The notes: generated by a model not told the origin, from the letters alone. DNA of 64,000 nucleotides from Pantoea rodasii (GCF_002095465.1 NZ_MLFP01000020.1:1-64000); one strand, 5' to 3'; positions 7,175 through 16,697 are shown, numbered from the stretch's first letter. Made by a program: numbers and translations.

Positions 7175-8115
7175 TTCCCGGAGTCGCTGTCAGTTAGCGA
7201 CTGCATTTGGGTGGCATCTTCATTTAGAAATGACTCAACTGCGTCGGAAAACCGTTTTGGCTGATCAAGCATGACAAAATGAAAACTGTCATCGATCCGC
7301 GTGAAGTGGATATCTGGCGCAGAGGCGTAGGCTTGACGGTACATCGCATCCACGCTGGATGCCGGTACGCCAAATAGAGTGTCATACGCGTACACGACCT
7401 GAATCTGCGCTCTGATGTGGCCGAGTTCGGGACGCAAATCGGTGATCATTACTTCATACACTGCATCGGCAATGGTTTTACGGTCGGAATTGATCCCCGC
7501 GGCCACCAGCGCAGGCCTCACTGCCTCGGTCTTTGCTAAACGGGAGATAGATGCCTTCTGAAACTCTACGAATTGCTCCGGTGGCTGGCTCATAAGCAAA
7601 TTTCGGGTCGCTGTGGCCTGTCCGGCGGCAGTTTCACTGGTCGCCGCAGGATTAAACATCAATGAATAGAACGGCAAAGCATCAACGACCATCAAGCGAC
7701 CCACCAGGTCAGGGTGGCGGGCAGCCAGCATCAATGCAATTTCTCCCCCAAGAGAATGACCAATGATCGCAGGAGCTTTGATGTGCTGGGAGTGAATGTA
7801 TTCAGCGATGGCGTCAACTGCCGGAGCCATGACCTTCCCATCCGGGTTGGCAACAGCAGGAGTGCTTGCAAAGCCCGCAAGTTCTACAAGATGAATGCGA
7901 TGGCTCACACGCAGATTTGAAGATAAACCGGCCCAAACTTCGCGCGAAGACGCCAGTCCCGGAATCAATATGACATCCGTTCCCGAGCCTTGCGTCTCAA
8001 CATAGATACGCTGCGAGTTCGGATGTTCTGAGGGTATAGTTGCAGACGCCGATATTAAGGACGACGCTATTAAAAGACTCCCTCCGATAATTGCACGGAT
8101 ATTTGCAGTATTCAT
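7171..8115 (-). CDS. alpha/beta hydrolase, probably exported
   Basis: A 314-residue alpha/beta-fold hydrolase. Residues 1-25 form a signal peptide with a hydrophobic core and an ASA-type cleavage region. The oxyanion segment LIPGLASSREVW is near residue 51, the nucleophile elbow GHSLGG near 118, the acid is probably Asp in VYAYDTLFG and the catalytic His is in SFHFVMLDQP near the end. Such enzymes cleave esters, lactones or haloalkanes; the substrate is unknown. It is transcribed leftward with no close upstream partner; a good AGGAGGTT precedes ATG. Confidence 0.85.
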   Translation of the reverse strand: MNTANIRAIIGGSLLIASSLISASATIPSEHPNSQRIYVETQGSGTDVILIPGLASSREVWAGLSSNLRVSHRIHLVELAGFASTPAVANPDGKVMAPAVDAIAEYIHSQHIKAPAIIGHSLGGEIALMLAARHPDLVGRLMVVDALPFYSLMFNPAATSETAAGQATATRNLLMSQPPEQFVEFQKASISRLAKTEAVRPALVAAGINSDRKTIADAVYEVMITDLRPELGHIRAQIQVVYAYDTLFGVPASSVDAMYRQAYASAPDIHFTRIDDSFHFVMLDQPKRFSDAVESFLNEDATQMQSLTDSDSGK

Positions 8116-8263
8116 TTAACCTCCTTGTTTAGACTGAGCTATTTTAGACATAATTTCCTGTCCATCATAGTACCGTGAAGCATTATAAAATCTTTTAAAT
8201 TGGCGGTAACACGCCTTTGTCACATCAGAAGCCATGCGTCTTCTTCGTAAATTAAACTCTCCG

Positions 8264-9190
8264 TTAACCCGTAATACCCCTACCCTTCACATAGCGCCAA
8301 AAGCGTTCCGCTGTCAGATTTAAACGCGCGCCGGAGCGATAAACATAAGCTGAGATCTTCAACGAAAGACTGTGATCCATAATGGCCAGCCTTCTCTCTT
8401 CCAGCTCGCGTTGAATAGAGTAATCAGGCAGCCAGCCAACGGCATCGCCTTTAAGGATCATTCTTTTCAACAACTCGCTCATGGAAGAGACAAATGTCAG
8501 CATAAAGGTGGTGTTCGGTATGCGATCAATCACCTGATTAACCTGACGCCCCATATAGCTATCATTGGCATATTTAACCAACGGTAGCGTGTCGCCATTT
8601 ATTGAATATAACGGTTTGCCGTGCTGATCGCAGGGTGACACCAGATGAAGAGCGGAATCGAAAATTTTATGATTGATAAACGGGTAATTCATCAGTTCTT
8701 CGTTATAGAAAGACAGGATAAAATCACTTTTCCCTTCTTTCAGATTAAATACCGCATCATTAACGTTGATCGATTCAACGAAGAACACTTTATCCGGACT
8801 TTCACGGTATTCGGCTAACAGATCGGGCAGCAGCAGGACGGAAAGCGAAGGCGCCGCATCAATTCGAATACTCTGCTGCGACTTATCTTCACCTTTGATA
8901 CGGCTGATCTGGAAGTCCATATCGTCCAGCATATTCCTGGCATAACCGACAAATATTCTGCCCTGCGGCGTTAACTGGGGTGGATTCACATTACGGTTGA
9001 AGACGCTGAAACCCAGAGTAGATTCCAGTGCCTGAATCCTTCTGCTAAACGAAGATTGCGAAATATTCCGTTTCTCTGCCGCGAGGGTAAAACTGCGGCA
9101 CTCTTCCAGTGCAATCACATCATAGAACCACTTTACTTCGAGATTACTTAGCACTTCTTCGCTCCAATTACAGCCCCCATTTCTATGCAA
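8264..9190 (-). CDS. LysR family regulator, HypT-like
   Basis: A 308-residue LysR regulator. The N-terminal helix-turn-helix reads RSFTLAAEKRNISQSSFSRR (about residues 33-52) after WFYDVIALEEC; the rest is the effector domain. Segments SYMGR.VN, FVSSMSELLK and GWLPDYSIQREL match what I remember of Escherichia coli HypT/YjiE, the hypochlorite-responsive regulator, so I place it in that subgroup rather than claim orthology. It is divergent from pckA with about 120 bases between the two starts, so it may regulate pckA or only share its promoter region. Confidence 0.85.
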   Translation of the reverse strand: MHRNGGCNWSEEVLSNLEVKWFYDVIALEECRSFTLAAEKRNISQSSFSRRIQALESTLGFSVFNRNVNPPQLTPQGRIFVGYARNMLDDMDFQISRIKGEDKSQQSIRIDAAPSLSVLLLPDLLAEYRESPDKVFFVESINVNDAVFNLKEGKSDFILSFYNEELMNYPFINHKIFDSALHLVSPCDQHGKPLYSINGDTLPLVKYANDSYMGRQVNQVIDRIPNTTFMLTFVSSMSELLKRMILKGDAVGWLPDYSIQRELEERRLAIMDHSLSLKISAYVYRSGARLNLTAERFWRYVKGRGITG

Positions 9191-9310
9191 TTTTTACATG
9201 ACAAATGATTTATATGCAATTTCTGCATCACTTAGCCAGTGCTACTATCCGCAACTCAATCGGGTCGGTTATTGCCGCCTCGCCAATCATTCAATGAGTC
9301 AGGGTATTTT

Positions 9311-10930
9311 ATGAGCGCAATTAAATCTGTCATGCAACATCTCTCAAGCCTTGGCATCAACGATGTCAGCGAGATCGTATATAACCCGGATTATGAGTTG
9401 CTGTTCGAGCATGAAACGTCAGCCGAACTTGAAGGCCCGGCGCGCGGAATATTAACGACGTCAGGTGCAGTGACGGTTGATACTGGCGAATTCACTGGCC
9501 GTTCTCCACGCGATAAGTACATCGTCCGCGACGATGTGACGCGAGATACCCTTTGGTGGTCAGATGCTGGCCTGGGGCGTAACGATAACAAACCGATGTC
9601 GACTGAAGTATGGTCGCACCTGAAAACCCTGGTTGCCGATCACCTGTCGGAGAAAACGCTTTATATCGTTGATGCCTGGTGTGGCGCCAGTGCCGATACC
9701 CGTCTGGCGGTACGTTTTGTCACTGAAGTGGCGTGGCAGGCGCACTTTGTCAAAAATATGTTTATCGCGCCAACCGCCGATGAGCTGGCAAACTTTACCC
9801 CGGACTTTACCGTGATTAACGGTGCAGGTTGCGTGAATCCGCAATGGCAGGAACAAGGCTTAAACTCCGAGAACTTTGTTGCCTTCAACCTGACAGAGAA
9901 TATCCAGCTGATTGGCGGGACCTGGTACGGCGGCGAGATGAAGAAAGGGATGTTCTCAGTGATGAACTACCTGCTGCCGTTGAAAGGTATCGCTTCAATG
10001 CACTGTTCAGCAAACCGCGGTGAAAAAGATGACGTGGCGCTGTTCTTTGGTCTCTCCGGCACGGGGAAAACCACCCTCTCAACCGATCCGCGCCGCCAGC
10101 TGATTGGCGATGATGAGCACGGTTGGGATGCAGACGGTGTATTCAATTTTGAAGGCGGCTGCTATGCCAAAACCATCAATCTGAAGGCAGAGTCTGAACC
10201 AGAAATTTATGGTGCCATCCGCCGTAACGCGCTGCTGGAAAACGTGGTGGTCCGTGAAGATGGTAGCGTGGATTATGCCGATGGCAGTAAAACCGAAAAC
10301 ACCCGCGTGTCCTATCCGCTGTCACACATTGAGAACATCGTGTTGCCGGTGTCTCGCGCTGGTCACCCTTCACGTATTATCTTCCTTGCTGCGGATGGTT
10401 TCGGCGTGCTCCCGCCGGTTTCCCGCCTGACGCCAGAACAGATGCAGTATCACTTCCTGTCAGGCTTCACGTCCAAGCTGGCAGGCACTGAGCGCGGCAT
10501 TACCGCGCCAACGCCAACGTTCTCCGCCTGCTACGGCGCGGCTTTCCTGATGCTGCACCCAACGCAGTATGCAGATGTGCTGCAGGAAAAAGTGGCGCAG
10601 AGCGGTGCTGAAGTGTGGTTGGTGAATACTGGCTGGAACGGTGCGGGTCAGCGCCTGTCGCTGAAGGATACGCGCCAGATCGTCAACGCCATCCTGGAAG
10701 GTGAAACGGGCGCGTTGCGTGAAGAAACATTGCCGATCTTTGGCCTCGCTATTCCGCAGGAGATTGCTGGCGTTGATGTGAACACGCTCGATCCGCGCAA
10801 CGGCTGGGCATCCCCGGCAGAATGGCATGATGCCGCTGAGAAGCTGGCTCAGCTGTTTATCAATAACTTCAAACAGTACAGTGATAACGAGGCCGGTGCG
10901 CGCATTGCCCAGGCTGGCCCTCAGTTATAA
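9311..10930 (+). CDS. pckA: phosphoenolpyruvate carboxykinase (ATP)
   Basis: 539 residues, the usual length of ATP-dependent PEPCK, which converts oxaloacetate and ATP to PEP and CO2 in gluconeogenesis. Substrate-binding TGRSPRDKYIV is near residue 60, the P-loop GLSGTGKTTLS near 247, and the kinase-2/metal motif GDDEHGWD near 268; ENTRVSYP and the C-terminal NTGWNG segments are also present. The ATG at 9311 follows AGGG and gives the family length, against a longer frame beginning at 9239. All catalytic motifs look intact. It is odd to find this central gene among accessory genes and beside a LysR regulator; it may be a second copy. Confidence 0.96.
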   Translation: MSAIKSVMQHLSSLGINDVSEIVYNPDYELLFEHETSAELEGPARGILTTSGAVTVDTGEFTGRSPRDKYIVRDDVTRDTLWWSDAGLGRNDNKPMSTEVWSHLKTLVADHLSEKTLYIVDAWCGASADTRLAVRFVTEVAWQAHFVKNMFIAPTADELANFTPDFTVINGAGCVNPQWQEQGLNSENFVAFNLTENIQLIGGTWYGGEMKKGMFSVMNYLLPLKGIASMHCSANRGEKDDVALFFGLSGTGKTTLSTDPRRQLIGDDEHGWDADGVFNFEGGCYAKTINLKAESEPEIYGAIRRNALLENVVVREDGSVDYADGSKTENTRVSYPLSHIENIVLPVSRAGHPSRIIFLAADGFGVLPPVSRLTPEQMQYHFLSGFTSKLAGTERGITAPTPTFSACYGAAFLMLHPTQYADVLQEKVAQSGAEVWLVNTGWNGAGQRLSLKDTRQIVNAILEGETGALREETLPIFGLAIPQEIAGVDVNTLDPRNGWASPAEWHDAAEKLAQLFINNFKQYSDNEAGARIAQAGPQL

Positions 10931-10993
10931 TTGCACCTGGCCTTAACGCTGACACACTGTCGCCGTTACTGACGCGCTGCAACTAAAGACCTG

Positions 10994-11025
10994 ACGCTGC
11001 CCCGCGTAATCTCGCCGGGCAGCGT
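10994..11025 (+). terminator. intrinsic terminator of pckA
   Basis: Perfect 9-base arms ACGCTGCCC and GGGCAGCGT around a 14-base loop, followed by TTTTAC twice. Confidence 0.75.
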
Positions 11026-11201
11026 TTTACGTTTTACCGTATGCAGCCGACCACGATACGCAAGCGGACATTCACCTCATCGCCTGAACGCATTTTTTGA
11101 TGATCTCTTTTGGAAGCGAAAATGCTGCCAGTTAATATCTGTTTTATGACTTATCTGCGCCCTGAACTAAGCTGATTCAACAACAATCAGGAGTTGCAGG
11201 A

Positions 11202-12335
11202 ATGGATACAGAAAGCAGCCATCAGGCCCGTCAGAACGATGTCAGCTGGAAAAATCGCGCTGACATGGTTTTACATGCCCTAAAACGAAGCCTGCCCTGG
11301 TTCGCCTTCGTTAACATAAGTTTTGCACTGATGGTGCTTCTGCGCGGCCTGCTTTTCGAAGGTATTGATAACACTATCCCTTCAGAGCGCGAACTTCTGC
11401 CGTGGCTGGATACGGCCATGATGCTGATTATGGCCGCGGCAGTGCTGCTCCCGATTTCTGTCATGAAATTCCCCCCGTTAACTCCCCTGGGACGGTGGTT
11501 GCCCGGCGCATTACTTTGCATCATGAGCGTAGTCTGGAGCGCGGCAACCTATGGTTTCGTGGCGATCTGGCATATCCCTCTTGGCTGGCCACTGGTCTGC
11601 ATCCTGCTTTTGTCCGGCCTCACTGCCTTTTACTATACGCCCGGCTATCTTCTCTGCTTTATTCTGCCGCTGTGGCTGACACTGCCTATTATTAGCGAGC
11701 GGTTGAACGATTCGATTAACCCAAGGTTTGTGGTGGTGTGGATCATTCTGACAATCATTCTTACCTATGGCCGTCAGAATCTGCAGCGCTGGTTTAACGA
11801 GGCCTGGGCACGCTATGCGGAAAATCAGCTCTTGATTGGCCGACTTAATCAGTTGGCCAGCCAGGACCCACTGACCGGAATTGCTAACCGCCGCGCGCTG
11901 GAACAGCACCTTGAGCTGCTTAGAAGGCAGGAAGGCGCCTGCGCCTTATTGATGCTCGATGTGGATTATTTTAAGCGCTATAACGATCATTATGGGCATC
12001 AGGCTGGAGATGATTGTCTCGCCGCTGTGGCGCATGTCCTGACTACTGCTGTACGCCATCCTCAGGACCTGGTCGGACGCTATGGCGGCGAAGAGTTTGT
12101 GCTGGTTCTCGCCGACGGCAACGCGGAGGATGCCGCCGTGGTAGCGGCACGCATTCGCCACCTGCTCTCTCATCAGGCGATACCGCATGCCGGTTCGGAC
12201 ATCAGTGATGTTGTCACTGTCAGTACAGGCATTGCCGCCACCTCCGGCCGCTGGCGTCCGGTGGATCTTATCGCGCAAGCAGATGCGGCGCTTTATCGTG
12301 CCAAAGGCAGCGGGCGTGATCGCTGGTCAGCATGA
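11202..12335 (+). CDS. membrane diguanylate cyclase (GGDEF)
   Basis: 377 residues. Residues about 30-195 contain roughly six hydrophobic membrane segments, followed by a linker (YAENQLLIGRLNQLASQDPLTGIANRRALEQ) and a GGDEF domain with the active-site GGEEF near residue 295. It should make c-di-GMP from two GTP molecules at the inner membrane. The product-inhibition site five residues before GGEEF should be RxxD; here the aligned residues are HPQD with Arg shifted one position out, so feedback inhibition may be weak. AGGAGTTGCAGG precedes ATG. It is monocistronic. Confidence 0.93.
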   Translation: MDTESSHQARQNDVSWKNRADMVLHALKRSLPWFAFVNISFALMVLLRGLLFEGIDNTIPSERELLPWLDTAMMLIMAAAVLLPISVMKFPPLTPLGRWLPGALLCIMSVVWSAATYGFVAIWHIPLGWPLVCILLLSGLTAFYYTPGYLLCFILPLWLTLPIISERLNDSINPRFVVVWIILTIILTYGRQNLQRWFNEAWARYAENQLLIGRLNQLASQDPLTGIANRRALEQHLELLRRQEGACALLMLDVDYFKRYNDHYGHQAGDDCLAAVAHVLTTAVRHPQDLVGRYGGEEFVLVLADGNAEDAAVVAARIRHLLSHQAIPHAGSDISDVVTVSTGIAATSGRWRPVDLIAQADAALYRAKGSGRDRWSA

Positions 12336-12894
12336 CTCAGTTTAAAAAATGAAAAGTTTTAACCAGAATGCTATGCGGTACAAATACGGATATATATCTG
12401 ATACCAACGATATTCTGCCGAATATGGCCTCAAAGTAACCTCTGCTTCATCAATGACGCTTCCTGGTTTTCGCCAAAGAAGCAAATCGTCATTGATGTCG
12501 CAATCACTGCCAGAAAGAAACCTATTTGCAGCAGTGCCAGTAGAAAAATTTAAAAATATGCGTTCGCTCACAAATAATAGCGAAAGCAAAATGGCTCTCG
12601 TCAAGCTTACAGATTGAAATAAAACGAATTTACCATCTAAAATAGATTCGGTTTTTTATGCTGTGAAGACAGCTTTAAACACCAACCTAAGTTAACTGAA
12701 TGGTACTTTGATCTAAAAATTACTTTTCCGCGCTTGTTAAACGTAACGTTTACGCTAGCTTTTAATTCGAAATGTTTCTGTTTTCAGCCGTTTCGCCATG
12801 TACCCCTGTCAGGAGAATGGACTCACTTCTGGCAGGCTTTGAAGGCTTTAGATCAACGACTTTTAATCGTTCAAGGTACATTCAGAGGACCATC
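12336..12894. other. 560-base intergenic region
   Basis: No supported gene. AT-rich with an 11-base perfect inverted repeat at 12448-12497 and a probable promoter region for the alkylsulfatase gene in its right half (TTAAACGTAACGTTTACGCT, about 12738-12757, is itself partly palindromic around AACGTAACGTT). Confidence 0.5.
12448..12497. repeat. 11-base perfect inverted repeat
   Basis: CATCAATGACG (12448-12458) and CGTCATTGATG (12487-12497), separated by 28 bases. It could form a structured RNA, act as a paired operator, or be a remnant of an element end. No T tract follows. Confidence 0.5.
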
Positions 12895-14871
12895 ATGAAA
12901 CTCAAGCCACTCATCGTATGCATGGCGCTAGCTGCTTCATTAAGTTCAATCACGTTCTCTCAGGCAGCTGATGACACCCGAAAAGATGCAGCGTCAGCAA
13001 CAAAAAGTGCTAACGATGCACTTTATAATCAGCTTCCCTTCTCAGATAAACAGGATTTTGCAGATGCGCACAAAGGGTTTATTGCCGCGTTACCTCAGGA
13101 AATAATTAAAGGTGAATCGGGCAATGTGATCTGGAATCCGCAGCAATATGCTTTTATCAAGGAAGGTGATAAATCTCCTGATAGTGTTAACCCAAGTTTA
13201 TGGCGGCAGTCGCAGCTGATAAATATCAGCGGATTGTTTGAGGTTACCGAGGGCGTATACCAGATACGTAACCTTGACCTGTCAAATATGACCATCATCG
13301 AAGGTAAAGAAGGTATTACCGTCGTCGACCCTCTGGTGTCGGCAGAAACAGCCAAAGTTGGCATGGATTTATATTATAAAAATCGCGGTAAAAAACCGGT
13401 TGTTGCGGTTATTTATACCCACAGCCACGTCGACCATTATGGCGGTGTGCGCGGCGTCATTGATGAAGCTGATGTGAAGTCCGGTAAAGTGAAGGTCTAC
13501 GCTCCAGCCGGGTTTATGGAAGAAGCCGTGTCGGAAAATATCATGGCAGGAAACGTGATGAGCCGTCGTGCAAGCTACATGTACGGCAACCTGCTGAAAG
13601 CCGATCCTAAAGGTCAGGTGGGCGCTGGACTCGGAACCACGACATCCGCCGGGACGGTGACGCTGATTGCGCCGACAGACTACATCACCAAAACAGGTGA
13701 AAAGCGCACCATCGATGGCCTCACCTACGATTTCATGATGGCGCCGGGCTCAGAAGCCCCTTCTGAAATGCTGTGGTACATCGAAGAGAAGAAAATCATT
13801 GAAACCGCAGAGGATGTAACCCACACCCTGCACAACACCTACTCTCTGCGCGGTGCGAAAATTCGTCAGCCTTTACCGTGGTCAAAATACATCAATGACG
13901 CCATCAATCTCTGGGGTGATAAAGCAGAAATTATTCTCGCCCAGCACCATTGGCCAACGTGGGGTAATGATAACGTCAACAAACTTCTACGAACTCAGCG
14001 CGATCTCTACCGTTACATCAACGACCAGACGCTGCGCATGGCCAACAAAGGCCTGACGCGCGATGAGATTGCCGCTGATTTTAAACTGCCACCGGGTCTT
14101 GCTAATACCTGGGCAAACCGCGGCTACTACGGCTCCGTCAGTCACGACGTGAAAGCGACCTATGTGCTTTATCTCGGATGGTTTGATGGCAACCCGGCAA
14201 CGCTGGATGAACTGCCCCCTGTTGAAGCAGCCAAGAAATTCGTTGAATACATGGGTGGCGCAGACAGCATTCTGCAGAAAGCAAAAACCGACTTTGATCA
14301 GGGGAACTATCGCTGGGTTGCCCAGGTGGTGAGTAAGGTTGTTTTTGCCGATCCAGAGAATAAAGCCGCACGCGATCTGGAAGCAGACGCGCTTGAGCAG
14401 ATGGGTTATCAGGCAGAATCCGGTCCATGGCGTAACTTTTATCTTACCGGTGCACAGGAACTGCGTAATGGCGTTCAAAAACTGCCAACGCCTAATACGG
14501 CCAGCCCGGATACCGTGCGAGCGATGACGCCGGAAATGTTCTTCGACTTCCTTGCCGTCCATATTGACGGCGTGAAAGCGGGTAATGCGAAAGCAGTGAT
14601 CAACGTTGACCTGGGCGATGATGGCGGCAAATACAAACTGGAGCTGGAGAATGGCGTCCTTAACCATTCAGCCGATATTCAGGCTGATAAGCCGGACGCC
14701 ACCCTCACGCTCAATCGTGACACCCTGAACAAAATCATCCTGAAAGACGAGACGTTGAAACAAGCTGAAGATAAAGGTGAAGTCAAAGTCAGCGGCAATC
14801 CGGCCAAGGTGGACGAGTTGCTGGGTTACATGGATAACTTCGAGTTCTGGTTCAACATTGTTACCCCCTAA
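12895..14871 (+). CDS. alkylsulfatase, metallo-beta-lactamase fold (SdsA/YjcS type)
   Basis: 658 residues. A signal peptide (MKLKPLIVCMALAASLSS...QAADD) directs export. The zinc motif THSHVDHYGG is near residue 175, with further ligands expected in the APGSEAPSEML and AEDVTHTLHN region; a dimerisation domain follows, and the last 130 residues form an SCP2-like substrate domain. This is the family layout of periplasmic SDS/alkyl sulfatases, which hydrolyse primary alkyl sulfates to alcohol and sulfate. The ATG at 12895 follows AGAGGACC and starts at the signal peptide; the frame is open further upstream. It adds to the organosulfur theme of the window. Confidence 0.92.
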   Translation: MKLKPLIVCMALAASLSSITFSQAADDTRKDAASATKSANDALYNQLPFSDKQDFADAHKGFIAALPQEIIKGESGNVIWNPQQYAFIKEGDKSPDSVNPSLWRQSQLINISGLFEVTEGVYQIRNLDLSNMTIIEGKEGITVVDPLVSAETAKVGMDLYYKNRGKKPVVAVIYTHSHVDHYGGVRGVIDEADVKSGKVKVYAPAGFMEEAVSENIMAGNVMSRRASYMYGNLLKADPKGQVGAGLGTTTSAGTVTLIAPTDYITKTGEKRTIDGLTYDFMMAPGSEAPSEMLWYIEEKKIIETAEDVTHTLHNTYSLRGAKIRQPLPWSKYINDAINLWGDKAEIILAQHHWPTWGNDNVNKLLRTQRDLYRYINDQTLRMANKGLTRDEIAADFKLPPGLANTWANRGYYGSVSHDVKATYVLYLGWFDGNPATLDELPPVEAAKKFVEYMGGADSILQKAKTDFDQGNYRWVAQVVSKVVFADPENKAARDLEADALEQMGYQAESGPWRNFYLTGAQELRNGVQKLPTPNTASPDTVRAMTPEMFFDFLAVHIDGVKAGNAKAVINVDLGDDGGKYKLELENGVLNHSADIQADKPDATLTLNRDTLNKIILKDETLKQAEDKGEVKVSGNPAKVDELLGYMDNFEFWFNIVTP

Positions 14872-15129
14872 GTCAAAACCCTGTGTTCTGTTGAATGCAG
14901 GAGGATTTCACGGATGAGGGAAACTGCCCAGCACTGCAGCAACTTGATCGTGTCTGGTGTCCAGAATTGTCATGAAGAAATGCATATCAGTCGTCACATG
15001 GGACCTGATATTCAGTAAAAGCTGTGAATTATCCAAAACGTGTAGAAAATGTTTTTTCAAAACTTATGCCCAAAAGCTCATACCATTCAAAGATGTTGTA
15101 ATCGAAAATAATATACAACCGGAGAGTAG

Positions 15130-15399
15130 ATGATGAAAAATATGATGATGAAATCACTGACAATCGCAGGCATCTTTTTTGTATCCGCTGGCGCAATGGC
15201 TGCGCAGGAGATCAGTAAAGATGAAGCTAAAAATTATACTGAAGTGGGTACGGTATCAACATCCGGCACTTTCACCGACCCGAAAGATGCCAAAGATGAA
15301 ATATCGAAACTGGCTGACGAGAAAGGTGGGAAATATTATGTGATCACCTCGGCTCGCGTGGAAGGAAAAGTACAAGGCACTGCGACCGTGTATAAGTGA
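15130..15399 (+). CDS. small YdgH/BhsA/McbA-type exported protein (DUF1471)
   Basis: 89 residues, or 88 from the second ATG. An N-terminal signal peptide ends about AMA-AQE, and the mature part has the DUF1471 pattern: GTVSTSG.FTDPKDAKDEIS, then ADEKGGKYYVITSARVEGKVQGTATVYK. These small periplasmic or surface proteins of enterobacteria are linked to stress, biofilm and acid or peroxide responses. CCGGAGAG precedes ATG and a terminator follows directly, so it is a single-gene unit. Confidence 0.88.
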   Translation: MMKNMMMKSLTIAGIFFVSAGAMAAQEISKDEAKNYTEVGTVSTSGTFTDPKDAKDEISKLADEKGGKYYVITSARVEGKVQGTATVYK

Positions 15400-15407
15400 C
15401 AGACGAT

Positions 15408-15433
15408 TGCCGTTTCCGTTTTCGGGAACGGCA
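15408..15433 (+). terminator. intrinsic terminator of DUF1471 gene
   Basis: Arms TGCCGTTTCC and GGGAACGGCA pair at 9 of 10 positions, with a 6-base loop and TTTCT after it. Confidence 0.6.
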
Positions 15434-15770
15434 TTTCTAATACGTTGATATTACGTGGAAGCACTATATATATTCACAAGAGCATGCTGATGTTGCCCAG
15501 CTATTTTTAATTATTCTATATTTCATTCTTGCCCGGACTTATGCACTGAGTTGATAAGTACAATCTATTAAGGCTAATGCCTTCTTCTGTCATGATGAAC
15601 AATTGCGAACTGCCGATGATGGCTCTATGGTTGATTACGTATCCCACACAAACGACTGAAACCTGGTTGTGTTATTCAGTTGGGCGCAGGATTTTTCCCC
15701 ACGACTCATGTACCGGTAGCACCACGCTATTTGGCACTGACGCACGGGTTCTGCTTTGAAGGATTTGGAC
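15434..15770. other. intergenic region, no gene seen
   Basis: About 340 bases, AT-rich in the left half. Short frames overlap the start of the peroxidase gene but none is convincing. The last 30 bases (GGTTCTGCTTTGAAGGAT...) are conserved upstream of the second peroxidase gene too. Confidence 0.4.
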
Positions 15771-16247
15771 ATGAGCACCTTTCATCAGCTTACGGCCACC
15801 AGCTTGAGTGGCCAACCTATCTCAATGGCCGATTACGCTGGCAAGTTAGTTCTGGTAGTGAATACCGCCAGCCACTGTGGTTTTACACCGCAGTACGCAG
15901 GCCTTGAAGCGCTTTACAAGAAATACACCGACCAGGGCTTGGTGGTGCTGGGTTTCCCCTGCAACCAATTTGGTAAGCAAGAACCCGGCGACGCCGACGA
16001 AATCGCGCGAACCTGTCACATCAATTACGGTGTGAGCTTCCCGATGTTCGAGAAAGTGGAAGTCAACGGTACCGCAGCGCACCCGGTGTTTCGTTATTTA
16101 AAAAACGAATTGCCCGGCGTGCTGGGTGGGCGGATCAAGTGGAACTTCACGAAGTTCTTGATCGGACGCGATGGCACACCGCTCAAACGCTTTGCGCCAA
16201 TCTACACCCCGGAGAAAATAGAAGCCACAGTCATTGCTGCACTTTAA
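15771..16247 (+). CDS. glutathione peroxidase (copy 1)
   Basis: 158 residues of the thioredoxin-fold peroxidase family. The peroxidatic Cys lies in NTASHCGFTPQY at about residue 36 and is encoded by TGT, so it is not a selenoprotein. The FPCNQFGKQEPG motif (Gln of the catalytic tetrad) and WNFTKFLIGRDG (Trp-Asn) are intact. It reduces peroxides with glutathione or thioredoxin. The ATG at 15771 follows AAGGAT at a suitable distance. A close paralogue is at 26376-26858; both have a similar 25-base leader. Confidence 0.93.
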   Translation: MSTFHQLTATSLSGQPISMADYAGKLVLVVNTASHCGFTPQYAGLEALYKKYTDQGLVVLGFPCNQFGKQEPGDADEIARTCHINYGVSFPMFEKVEVNGTAAHPVFRYLKNELPGVLGGRIKWNFTKFLIGRDGTPLKRFAPIYTPEKIEATVIAAL

Positions 16248-16419
16248 ATTTGAGTTTTCTGCAACTTGATTGAATAAATGCTAACTATTTCAGACGTTAA
16301 GGAAAAGGTAACTATTGGTAAGCAAGTCTTAAAATCATGCGTTTTAGCCATCATAATCGCTAAATATGGCTAAGCTAATGCGTTACTGGAAGACGCCAGT
16401 TATTACATGGAGAAAGACT

Positions 16420-16641
16420 ATGAAGAATTTTTCGTTTGCCATTTTGACCGCCGGGATCCTTCTTGCGATGAGTGCTCAGGCTGATGCAAAAGGATGCCTG
16501 AAGGGTGCGGCTGTAGGGGGCGTTGCGGGTCATGTTGCGCATCATGGCGTAGCGGGCGCCGCGGCCGGTTGTGCTGTAGGCCATCATATGGCGAAGAAAA
16601 AACAAAAAGAAGCCGACAGTAAGCAGCAAAGTCAGCAGTAA
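16420..16641 (+). CDS. small exported Gly/His/Lys-rich protein
   Basis: 73 residues. A signal peptide (MKNFSFAILTAGILLAMSAQADA) is followed by KGCLKGAAVGGVAGHVAHHG and VAGAAAGCAVGHHMAKKKQ, a glycine-zipper-like pattern with two Cys and several His, and a Lys/Gln-rich polar tail. GGAGAAAGACT precedes ATG. Proteins of this kind are annotated as hypothetical or glycine-zipper proteins; the His and Cys could bind metal, but function is unknown. A stem-loop follows at 16666-16697. Confidence 0.75.
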   Translation: MKNFSFAILTAGILLAMSAQADAKGCLKGAAVGGVAGHVAHHGVAGAAAGCAVGHHMAKKKQKEADSKQQSQQ

Positions 16642-16665
16642 CTCAGACCTCGTTACCTGCCAGCA

Positions 16666-16697
16666 GAGGCTCCGTTTCATCATATTGTCGGAGCCTC
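16666..16697 (+). terminator. stem-loop after small exported protein gene
   Basis: Perfect arms GAGGCTCCG and CGGAGCCTC around a 14-base loop, between convergent genes; no clear T tract. Confidence 0.5.

Noticed and set aside
12368..12604. Two short overlapping frames in the 12336-12894 gap
   Set aside because: No ribosome site, no recognisable domain, low-complexity AT-rich sequence.
15771..16247. Glutathione peroxidases as possible selenoproteins
   Set aside because: The active-site codon is TGT (Cys) in both copies and no in-frame TGA is present.
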